Positions 16,267-22,338 of a DNA stretch of 40,278 bases are shown here, one piece after another. The DNA is from Candidatus Omnitrophota bacterium (GTDB lineage: Bacteria > Omnitrophota > Gorgyraeia > Tantalellales > Tantalellaceae): positions 1 through 40,278 of the forward strand of contig WJMG01000040.1 in assembly GCA_014728075.1 (NCBI GenBank), given 5' to 3'. Made by a program: the position numbers and the translations under genes. Under the pieces are notes generated by a model. The model saw only the letters and a list, made by a program, of their open reading frames with translations. It was not told the DNA's origin and searched no databases. The number at the start of each line of letters is the position of its first letter. Within the stretch, counting starts at the first letter, position 1.

Positions 16267-17547
16267 ATGCTTGACCCGAAATTTATAAGAGAGGACCCGG
16301 ATGCGGTAAGAAGATCGCTTGAGATAAGAGGGGACGATGTCTCTCTTGTCGATGAATTCCTTTCCCTGGACGAAGCGAGGAGGAACAAGATACAGGAGGT
16401 CGAAGAACTCAAGAGCGAGAAGAACAGGGCTTCCAAAAGCATAGGTGAACTGATCAAGAAAGGTGAGAACGCCGAAGCGGCCAAGGAAGAAGTTAAAAAA
16501 CTTAACGAGAAAATAAACGAGCTGGACCGCGAGCTCAAAGAGATAGAGGCGGGGTTCGGCGGTCTTCTGGATACCATACCGAACATTCCCCACGAAAGCG
16601 TCCCGGTCGGTAAGGACGAGACGGATAACCGGCTTGAGAAGGAAGAAGGATCGATACCGTCTTTTTCGTTTAAACCCAGGGACCACATAGAGCTAGGCCA
16701 GATAACCCGTACGCTTGATCTCGAACGGGGAGCCAAGATAGCGGGGTCCGGTTTTCCTCTTTTTACGGGCGCGGGAGCAAAGCTGGAGAGGGCGCTCATC
16801 AATTTTATGCTGGATGTTCATATCAGGGAACACGGTTATACCGAGGTCTTTCCTCCTATAATAGTGAACAGGAACGCGATGAGAGGGACCGGGCAGCTGC
16901 CCAAGTTCGAGGAAGATCTGTATAAGATAAAGGATGAGGAATTCTTTCTTATCCCCACGGCCGAGGTACCGGTAACGAACATTCATATGGATGAGGTCCT
17001 GAAAGAGGAAGACCTACCGCTGTATTACACGGCATATACCGCCTGTTTCAGGAAAGAAGCCGGATCTTACGGTAAAGATACAAGAGGCATAATCCGGGTA
17101 CATCAGTTCGACAAGGTGGAGATGGTGAAATTCACGACACCCGAATCTTCCATGGAGGAGCTGGAGAAGCTTCTCGGCGACGCCGAAGATATATTGCAGC
17201 GGCTTGAGGTCCCCTACAGGGTGCTTACGCTTTGTTCGGGTGATATAAGCTTCGCCGCGCACAAATGTTACGATATAGAGGTATGGGCGCCCGGCCTTGA
17301 TAAATGGCTTGAAGTCTCCAGTTGTTCGGTATTCAGCGATTTTCAGGCCCGGAGGGCGAACATCAAATACCAGCCGAAAGACAGGAACGAAAAAGCGCGT
17401 TTCGTGCATACCCTGAACGGTTCCGGCGTGGCCCTTCCCCGGCTTGTTATAGCCGTTATGGAAAACCACCAGAACGAGGACGGTTCAATAAAAGTCCCTG
17501 AGGCGCTCAGGCCGTATTTCGGATCGGACACGATAGGAACCGAGTAA
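16267..17547 (+). CDS. serS: Seryl-tRNA synthetase
   Basis: 426 aa, full length. The N-terminal coiled-coil arm that grips the long variable arm of tRNA-Ser covers about residues 30-100 (charged heptads such as VEELKSEKNRASKSIGEL). Class II motifs follow: motif 2 YTACFRKEAGSYGKDTRGIIRVHQF and motif 3 LNGSGVALPRLVIAVMENHQ, with PTAEVP before them. It charges serine onto tRNA-Ser; a tRNA-Ser(UGA) gene lies 2.3 kb downstream. The M50-like membrane gene starts 15 nt after its stop, so the two are probably co-transcribed. Confidence 0.96.
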   Translation: MLDPKFIREDPDAVRRSLEIRGDDVSLVDEFLSLDEARRNKIQEVEELKSEKNRASKSIGELIKKGENAEAAKEEVKKLNEKINELDRELKEIEAGFGGLLDTIPNIPHESVPVGKDETDNRLEKEEGSIPSFSFKPRDHIELGQITRTLDLERGAKIAGSGFPLFTGAGAKLERALINFMLDVHIREHGYTEVFPPIIVNRNAMRGTGQLPKFEEDLYKIKDEEFFLIPTAEVPVTNIHMDEVLKEEDLPLYYTAYTACFRKEAGSYGKDTRGIIRVHQFDKVEMVKFTTPESSMEELEKLLGDAEDILQRLEVPYRVLTLCSGDISFAAHKCYDIEVWAPGLDKWLEVSSCSVFSDFQARRANIKYQPKDRNEKARFVHTLNGSGVALPRLVIAVMENHQNEDGSIKVPEALRPYFGSDTIGTE

Positions 17548-17562
17548 CGGGCGAAATCCAGT

Positions 17563-18246
17563 ATGGCAAAATTCTTCAGGACCATCTTCGGGATACTCTT
17601 GATACCGGCGGCGCTTGGTGTCGGCCAGGCTTTTTATTCCGAAATACGCGAAATAAGCCTTTTCAGCGGGACGCTTCACATCCTGGAAAGAGGCGTCCTG
17701 GCGTATCTTCTTCTTCATGTTTTCCTCGTTAAACCCATCTACCTGTATGTTCTCGGGCACGAGTCCGTGCATGTGCTTGCCGCCTGGCTCTGCGGAGGGC
17801 ATGTAGTATCTTTTAATGTAACACCTTCCGGGGGCAATGTCGAAACCTCCAAGACGAATTTTTTCATAGAGCTGGCGCCGTATTTCGTGCCGATCTATAC
17901 GCTCCTTTCGGGTGTGGCATATGTAGTGTTAAGGTCTCTCGGCAGGGAAGGTCCGGCGGTCTCCGCTGTTTTCCTTTTTCTTATAGGCTTTACGCTGGCC
18001 TTTCATTTTGTAATGACAACGGAAGTCCTCAAGCTGAAGCAGCCGGATATCATGAAGTCGGGTATAATTTTTTCCTCTATAATCATATTCACCCTTAACC
18101 TGCTCGTGGTCATACTGGTCTTTTCTCCGGTTTTTGACCTTTCTCTCGGCGGATTTTTTGAGGGAGCGTATACCAATACCGCGGAACTCTACAGAAAAAT
18201 ATATTCGAAAGCCGTGATGATTGCCAACGGGGAGCTTTTCTGGTAA
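17563..18246 (+). CDS. M50B-like integral membrane protein with HExxH motif
   Basis: 227 aa with about six hydrophobic segments. The diagnostic stretch is LGHESVHVLAAWLCGGHV, with H66-E67-x-x-H70 inside a membrane helix, followed by GGNVETSKTNFFIELAPYFVPIYTLLSG. This resembles the M50B-like peptidase group (site-2-protease relatives), in which the HExxH histidines and a later Asp or Asn bind zinc. A clear second-half ligand motif (such as NxxPxxxLDGG) is not visible, so activity is uncertain. No Shine-Dalgarno is obvious; proximity to serS suggests co-expression. The SGNH/TPR protein gene starts 30 nt after it. Confidence 0.6.
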   Translation: MAKFFRTIFGILLIPAALGVGQAFYSEIREISLFSGTLHILERGVLAYLLLHVFLVKPIYLYVLGHESVHVLAAWLCGGHVVSFNVTPSGGNVETSKTNFFIELAPYFVPIYTLLSGVAYVVLRSLGREGPAVSAVFLFLIGFTLAFHFVMTTEVLKLKQPDIMKSGIIFSSIIIFTLNLLVVILVFSPVFDLSLGGFFEGAYTNTAELYRKIYSKAVMIANGELFW

Positions 18247-18276
18247 CCCTATGAACGGACCCGTAATATCCGAAAA

Positions 18277-19719
18277 ATGAGACTGAAAAAGCCTTTGCGT
18301 ATATTAATCGCTCTGCTGCTGGGTACGGCAGCCGCTTTTATTCTTCTTGAGGCGGGCCTCCGTATCCTGGGTGCTGTTTATCTGAAGACAACGGAGCCGC
18401 CTGAAAGAAAAGTGGTGGAAGACGAGCCCGGCCATTTCAGTATTCTCTGCGTGGGGGCTTCGTGGACGGCTGGAGTAGGCGCTCCGTCGGGGAGAGGGTA
18501 TCCGGAACAGCTTGAGGAAGTCCTCGAGGAGGAACACCCGGGCAGCTCTTTTACTGTTTTCAGGCGCGCGGTCGTGAGCCAGAATACAGCCCAGGTCCTG
18601 GAAAGGCTTCCCCGGGAAATAGAGGAGACAAAGCCCGACATTGTCATTATTCTTGTCGGCGTTGCCAACGGATGGAATCACTGGGGGCTGGTCGATATAG
18701 GCCGGGGGAGAAAAACTCCGGAAGACATTTCCGAGACCAAGGACAATATAAAGACCCTGAAGCTTGCCAGAATACTGGTCAGTGATGTAGCGGATGTTTC
18801 ACGGCAAAGGATATACAGGGAGGAAAGGGAAAGAGAAAAGAACATGATCTATGAAGATACCCGGAACTACGGGGGATTCCCGCCCAGTATGACGAGCCAT
18901 AGCCGGGGGATAAATTTTCTCAGGACGAAAAACCTCGCTAAGGCGGAAGAAGAGTTCGGGAAGGGTATCGAACGGGATCCGTTCAACGGCGCGAATTATA
19001 CCGGTATGGGTTTCGTGAACATGAGCAAAGGGACCTTTAGCGAGGCTATAGGATGGTTCGAGAAAGCGATGGAGATCGATCCCCGGAACCCGGTAAATTA
19101 CGGCCAGATAGGGTACGCGTATTTCAGGCAGGGTATTTACGATAAAGCGGCCGAATGGTTCGAGAGGTCGCTGGAGGTCGATCCGGACAGCGCGGTTAAA
19201 GGTGTATGGCACGGAGGATATCTTACGATGGCAATAAGTTATGAGCGTACGGGCCAGGAAGAGAAAGCGCGGGAAGCAAGACAGCTTTCCCGCGAGATGA
19301 GGGATGTGCAGCGCATGGCGCTTTCCAGGGTGCCGGAACTTACTGCCGCCGATTTCAGGGACTGGATAAAGTCGGATTTCAGGGAAATGGTCAAAGTGTG
19401 CCGGGCAAAAGGCGTAGAGGTGGTAATGCAGACCTTCCCCAACGACGCTTACGATAAATACAGCCTGGGGATAAACCGCGCTATACGGGAGGCGGCTCTG
19501 GAACTGGGGGTGCCCTTTGTCGATCAGGAAAGGCTTTTCCGGGAATATTTTATCGAAGAGGGTGTCTCACGCGACGATTATTTCGAGTTCCCCGGCGCCG
19601 ACGGGTACCAGACGGGCGAAGGACACTGCAACGAAAGAGGGTACCGTCTTATGGCGGAGAACATTTATAGCGTGATCGAGGAACGGGAGCTTTTCCGAAA
19701 GGTGAGGGCAAAGAGGTAG
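18277..19719 (+). CDS. Membrane-anchored SGNH-hydrolase-like protein with an inserted TPR block
   Basis: 480 aa. Residues 8-27 are a membrane anchor. SGNH blocks are split. Block I is CVGASWTAGVG, with candidate nucleophile Ser62 (GAS instead of GDS). A central block is IILVGVANGWNHWG, with N131. The final block is GEGHCNERGYRLMAENI, with His450 and Glu448 where Asp is usual. Between the halves, residues about 212-338 form three TPR units (AKAEEEFGKGIERDPFNGAN and two more). The fold is that of esterases/acyltransferases acting on cell-surface carbohydrates; the TPRs would bind a partner. The ATG overlaps the TGA of a 9-codon upstream mini-frame (18251-18280) that has no ribosome site. Catalysis is uncertain because two canonical residues differ. 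Confidence 0.65.
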   Translation: MRLKKPLRILIALLLGTAAAFILLEAGLRILGAVYLKTTEPPERKVVEDEPGHFSILCVGASWTAGVGAPSGRGYPEQLEEVLEEEHPGSSFTVFRRAVVSQNTAQVLERLPREIEETKPDIVIILVGVANGWNHWGLVDIGRGRKTPEDISETKDNIKTLKLARILVSDVADVSRQRIYREEREREKNMIYEDTRNYGGFPPSMTSHSRGINFLRTKNLAKAEEEFGKGIERDPFNGANYTGMGFVNMSKGTFSEAIGWFEKAMEIDPRNPVNYGQIGYAYFRQGIYDKAAEWFERSLEVDPDSAVKGVWHGGYLTMAISYERTGQEEKAREARQLSREMRDVQRMALSRVPELTAADFRDWIKSDFREMVKVCRAKGVEVVMQTFPNDAYDKYSLGINRAIREAALELGVPFVDQERLFREYFIEEGVSRDDYFEFPGADGYQTGEGHCNERGYRLMAENIYSVIEERELFRKVRAKR

Positions 19720-19773
19720 AGAAAACAGGTTAAATTTGTTACAATAATAGCCCGGCCAGATATCTTTGGGTGC

Positions 19774-19829
19774 TGAAGCGGGACCGGGGGTACCGCTTCG
19801 CTGAGGGTTGCGCAGAGGTTTTCGAAGCG
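19774..19829 (+). other. Mutually exclusive hairpins upstream of tRNA-Ser
   Basis: GAAGCGG (19775-19781) can pair with CCGCTTC (19793-19799), while CGCTTCG (19794-19800) can instead pair with CGAAGCG (19823-19829). This is a three-segment arrangement in the 148-nt gap before the tRNA. A weak -10 (TACAAT, 19740-19745) precedes it. No known RNA family was recognised; in particular the SRP RNA tetraloop region is absent. Confidence 0.3.
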
Positions 19830-19867
19830 CTACCGCCAAACAGACATATCGAAGAGCGAAGAAGAAC

Positions 19868-19956
19868 GGAGGAGTGGCAGAGTTGGTCGATTGCGGCGGT
19901 CTTGAAAACCGTTGACCTTCACGGGTCCGTGGGTTCGAATCCTACCTCCTCCGCCA
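19868..19956 (+). tRNA. tRNA-Ser (anticodon UGA), CCA encoded
   Basis: 89 nt. Acceptor GGAGGAG (19868-19874) pairs with CTCCTCC (19946-19952), followed by discriminator G and encoded CCA. The anticodon loop CTTGAAA carries TGA at 19903-19905, reading UCA codons. The long variable arm (about 19909-19928, ...CACGGGTCCGTG) is the class II feature of serine tRNAs. The T arm GGTTCGAATCC is canonical. A strong terminator follows at once. Confidence 0.96.
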
Positions 19957-19966
19957 GATAAACAAC
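19941..19966 (+). repeat. Copy 1 of a 26-bp direct repeat: the tRNA-Ser 3' end
   Basis: This 26-bp segment (begins CCTACCTCCTCC, ends GATAAACAAC) covers the last part of the T arm, the acceptor 3' strand, CCA and 10 nt of downstream sequence. It recurs at 20271-20296 with one mismatch, at the CCA terminal A. Confidence 0.85.
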
Positions 19967-20007
19967 AAACGGGACGATACCGTAAACGGGTCGTCCCGTT
20001 TTTTTTG
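19967..20007 (+). terminator. Intrinsic terminator of tRNA-Ser
   Basis: Stem AAACGGGACGA (19967-19977) pairs with TCGTCCCGTTT (19991-20001) around a 13-nt loop, and a run of Ts follows directly (through about 20006). It begins 11 nt after the CCA end. Confidence 0.88.
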
Positions 20008-20270
20008 TTTATCTGTGATGCTTTTGCTTCGCAAAAGCATCAAATGCTCGTTTCATTCGCATTTAGCGGAGGAGGCAGGGAACCTCGTCGCGTTGCTCCT
20101 CGGTTTCCTACCCTTTATGTCGGTAGGATCCGTCGAGTTCCAGCAAACATGAAAGACCGCGCGATCGACCATATAGAGAGCGCCGAATCGCGTTCTTTGC
20201 CGAAGGCAAAGGATGATGCCGAAGAGGGGGTAAATGATCCGACGAGCAGGAGGATCATAGCCGGAATCGG

Positions 20271-20296
20271 CCTACCTCCTCCGCCGGATAAACAAC
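20271..20296 (+). repeat. Copy 2 of the tRNA-Ser 3'-end direct repeat
   Basis: 25 of 26 bases match 19941-19966. Upstream, the T-arm sequence is not conserved, but a small GCCGGAATCGGC hairpin takes its place. With copy 1 it bounds about 330 bp, the geometry left by integration at a tRNA 3' end. No integrase gene lies inside. Confidence 0.75.
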
Positions 20297-20369
20297 CGGG
20301 AAGCAGGGACAAGGCAACCGGTTGTTTCCGCCACTTCCCTCAAAAGGTGGAGGGTGCAACGAAATATGC

Positions 20370-20375
20370 TATAAT
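20370..20375 (+). promoter_or_regulatory. Extended -10 (TGCTATAAT) for the TauE-like gene
   Basis: TATAAT with a TGC extension; the start codon at 20414 lies 39 nt downstream and has AAAGGGGG in the leader. The -35 is not evident. Confidence 0.5.
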
Positions 20376-20413
20376 ACCGTTAAAGCCTTATTCCAATGGA
20401 AAAGGGGGATATC

Positions 20414-20782
20414 ATGGATAAAGTGTTCGTGTACACAATGATAGGTCTTGCCGCGGGCAGTCTCAGCGGTCTCCTGGGAATTGGCGGGGCTATCCTCATC
20501 ATTCCCGCGCTTGTTCTTTTCTGCGGGTTCGAACAGCATCTTGCCCAGGGCACATCGCTTGCGCTCATGCTTCCGCCGATAGGAATTCTCGCGGCCATTG
20601 AGTATTACAATAACGGTTTACTTGATGTGACGGCCGCTGCCATCATATGCGCCGCTTTTGTTATAGGCGCGTTTTTCGGGGCGAAGTTCGCGCTGGGGAT
20701 CTCCTCTCTGGTGCTTCGCAGGGTTTTTGCCGGGTTCCTTATGTTCGCGGCCATACGCATGTTCCTGTATCCGGGTAAATAA
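20414..20782 (+). CDS. Half-size TauE/SafE family membrane transporter
   Basis: 122 aa when started at 20414, chosen for the strong AAAGGGGG Shine-Dalgarno; an in-frame ATG at 20396 has none. It shows the TauE/SafE repeat: GLAAGSLSGLLGIGGAILIIPALVL, then AQGTSLALMLPPIGILAAIEYY and IGAFFGAKFALGISSLVLRRVFAGFLMF. Four membrane segments are visible. Family members export sulfite or organosulfur anions and usually have two such repeats (about 250 aa); this protein has one, so it should dimerise to work. Half-size forms exist, so this is not proof of truncation. Substrate unknown. Confidence 0.75.
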   Translation: MDKVFVYTMIGLAAGSLSGLLGIGGAILIIPALVLFCGFEQHLAQGTSLALMLPPIGILAAIEYYNNGLLDVTAAAIICAAFVIGAFFGAKFALGISSLVLRRVFAGFLMFAAIRMFLYPGK

Positions 20783-20790
20783 AGGTTTTC

Positions 20791-20819
20791 TTGCATTGCA
20801 CTTTTGACCGAGGTAAACT
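20791..20819 (+). promoter_or_regulatory. Possible promoter for the SxtJ-like/carbamoylation operon
   Basis: TTGCAT (20791-20796) and TAAACT (20814-20819) with a 17-nt spacer. The leader of about 70 nt contains GCCC...GGGC followed by ATTTTTTT (about 20849-20877), which could act as an attenuator. Confidence 0.4.
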
Positions 20820-20898
20820 ACAGAACAGGCGGCGGCCCGTAAGCGTATTGCCCAGGGGTCGGGCGTAAATTTTTTTCAAAAGGCGGAACTTATCGGCC

Positions 20899-21135
20899 AT
20901 GGAAATATTCAGGAAAATATACCGTATTCTCGAACCAGTGGTCAGGAAAATACAGCAAGGGATCGCTTTCGTTCTGCTGGGTCTATTATACATTTTCGGT
21001 TTCGGATTTGCCTGGCTGCTGTCGTGGGCCTTCAAAAGAGAGATGGTCAGGCGAGATCTTTCCGGGCGGAAAAGTTACTGGGAAGAAGCGAGAGGGTACG
21101 GGCCGGATCCGGAAAAAAGTTTAAGGCAATCGTAA
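20899..21135 (+). CDS. SxtJ-like small membrane protein
   Basis: 78 aa. A central hydrophobic stretch (about residues 20-44, GIAFVLLGLLYIFGFGFAWLL) is followed by a basic tail with RRDLSGRKSYWEEAR. The arrangement (helix, short basic linker, D-x-S-x-x-x-SYW-x-x-R) matches my memory of small proteins encoded next to NodU/SxtI-type carbamoyltransferases, called SxtJ in the saxitoxin cluster. It is shorter than the typical SxtJ (about 120-140 aa), so the assignment leans on context: DUF5989 starts 3 nt later and the carbamoyltransferase is two genes on. Function unknown; presumably a membrane partner of the enzyme. Confidence 0.6.
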   Translation: MEIFRKIYRILEPVVRKIQQGIAFVLLGLLYIFGFGFAWLLSWAFKREMVRRDLSGRKSYWEEARGYGPDPEKSLRQS

Positions 21136-21137
21136 AA

Positions 21138-21299
21138 ATGAACAAGGTCACTTATCTGATCAAGGAAATGGGTTATTTGATAAAGGAGCATAAGCTTGCT
21201 TTTATAGCTCCGATACTCATAGTCCTGGCCATTCTGGCGTTCCTGGTCTACTATATCGGCCCGGCCGTAATAACTTCCTTTATCTACGCCGGGGTCTAG
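21138..21299 (+). CDS. DUF5989 (SxtK-like) single-helix membrane protein
   Basis: 53 aa starting at the ATG at 21138; the same frame is open further upstream but overlaps the SxtJ-like gene. The pattern is an amphipathic start (TYLIKEMGYLIKEHKLAF), one membrane helix (APILIVLAILAFLVYYIG) and a terminal FIYAG, which matches DUF5989: E-x-x-x-F-x-x-x-x-K, then a helix, then P-F-I-Y. Such proteins of about 50 aa accompany carbamoyltransferases, including SxtK next to SxtI in saxitoxin producers. The role is unknown. The next gene starts 10 nt downstream. Confidence 0.75.
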   Translation: MNKVTYLIKEMGYLIKEHKLAFIAPILIVLAILAFLVYYIGPAVITSFIYAGV

Positions 21300-21309
21300 A
21301 GGTGCGGAG

Positions 21310-22335
21310 ATGTTCCAAGACAGGAAAATATGTAAAAGATGTGTAATGCCCGAGTCGAAACCCGATATCCGGCTTAATGAAGAGGGCGTCTGTAATCTAT
21401 GCCTCGAGTATGAAAAGAACAAAGGACGGCAAAAGAAACAGAGGCCTCCGCTCGAGAGCGATCTCACGGCGCTTCTGAAAAAGTACAGGACGAAGGGGGA
21501 ATACGATTGCCTGGTGATGTGTTCGGGGGGGAAAGATTCAACGGCGGCCCTTTATTTCATGAAAAAGAGGTATAAGCTGAATCCCCTGGCGTTCACTTTC
21601 GATAACGGTTTCGAAACGGAAGAGGCTCTTGAGAACGCGAGGTCCGCCTCGGAGAAGCTCGGGGCAGACCATCTTCTGTTCAAAACGGATAAAATGAAAA
21701 AGATGTTCGCCGACGCGGTAAAAAGGCATCCCGAGGTGGTCTTATGCCATCTTTGTTCCATATGGTACATGGACCTTACTTTTAGAATGGCCGAAAGGTT
21801 TGATATACCGGTAATAGTAGCGGGATGGACCAGAGGCCAGTCCACGGAGCGCGCGGGCGTCGCGGAATACAGGTACGGCAAGGACCGGAGGGAATTCACC
21901 GGGATGGGAGAAGCCACCCGCAGGTTCCTGAAAGAGTATACCCGCGAGAACCCAGGATACAGGGATTTTCCGAAAAGCATAGAAGAGGTCATCAAGAAAG
22001 CCCGGAAAAGGCACAGGACGGTGGAAATATCACCGCACTGGTTCCTTCCCTACAGCGAAGAAGAATATACGGATCTGATAACAAAAGAACTTGGATGGAA
22101 AGCCCCGGAGAACAGCTATCCCGCTAAAAGCACTAATTGCGGATTGAATTTCTTATCCGTTTATAATTCCATGAAACATTACGGTTATACTCATTATCAT
22201 GTCGAAATGAGCAAGATGATAAGGGCCGGTCTTATGACCAGGGATGAAGCCCTTGAATCCCTCGCCATAAATTTTGACAAAGAGCTTCTTAACTTCTGGG
22301 CCGCAAAGCTCGGACACAGATTTGAGGAAATATAA
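21310..22335 (+). CDS. N-acetyl sugar amidotransferase (WbpG/PseA-type)
   Basis: 341 aa. An N-terminal zinc-knuckle CKRCVMPESKPDI...CNLCLEYE leads to a PP-loop ATP-pyrophosphatase domain with SGGKDST (72-78) and LAFTFDNGF. CHLCSIWY and VAGWTRGQS follow, and the C-terminal part KSTNCGLNFLSVYNSMKHYGYTHYHVEMSKMIRAG is typical of the family. It transfers ammonia to make an acetamidino or amide group on N-acetylated sugars in O-antigen, pseudaminic or legionaminic acid pathways; ammonia normally comes from HisH/HisF-like partners, which are not in the window. It lies between DUF5989 and the carbamoyltransferase with gaps of 10 and 3 nt, so it is in one operon with them. Confidence 0.85.
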   Translation: MFQDRKICKRCVMPESKPDIRLNEEGVCNLCLEYEKNKGRQKKQRPPLESDLTALLKKYRTKGEYDCLVMCSGGKDSTAALYFMKKRYKLNPLAFTFDNGFETEEALENARSASEKLGADHLLFKTDKMKKMFADAVKRHPEVVLCHLCSIWYMDLTFRMAERFDIPVIVAGWTRGQSTERAGVAEYRYGKDRREFTGMGEATRRFLKEYTRENPGYRDFPKSIEEVIKKARKRHRTVEISPHWFLPYSEEEYTDLITKELGWKAPENSYPAKSTNCGLNFLSVYNSMKHYGYTHYHVEMSKMIRAGLMTRDEALESLAINFDKELLNFWAAKLGHRFEEI

Positions 22336-22338
22336 TTC

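Larger units (their letters stand above)
19957..20413. other. Structured non-coding tract downstream of tRNA-Ser
   Basis: 457 nt with no supported gene. In order it holds the tRNA terminator; a perfect 11-bp hairpin with a TTC loop at 20017-20041 (GATGCTTTTGC stem); smaller hairpins such as TTGCC-GAA-GGCAA (about 20200) and ATGATCC...GGATCAT (about 20234-20258); the second copy of the tRNA 3' end; and a 9-bp stem at 20291-20299/20318-20326. It ends with the promoter of the TauE-like gene. A frame that begins inside the tRNA and crosses this region is treated as spurious. Confidence 0.7.

Noticed and set aside
19720-19867. SRP (4.5S) RNA considered in the gap before tRNA-Ser
   Set aside because: The location is typical, but the conserved GGAAGGNAGCAGC-type loop region is absent.
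19912-20421. A 169-codon plus-strand frame downstream of tRNA-Ser
   Set aside because: It starts inside the tRNA T arm, crosses the terminator and hairpins, is proline/arginine-rich without a domain, and has no ribosome site. The repeated PPPPDKQ in it is just the duplicated tRNA 3' end being translated.
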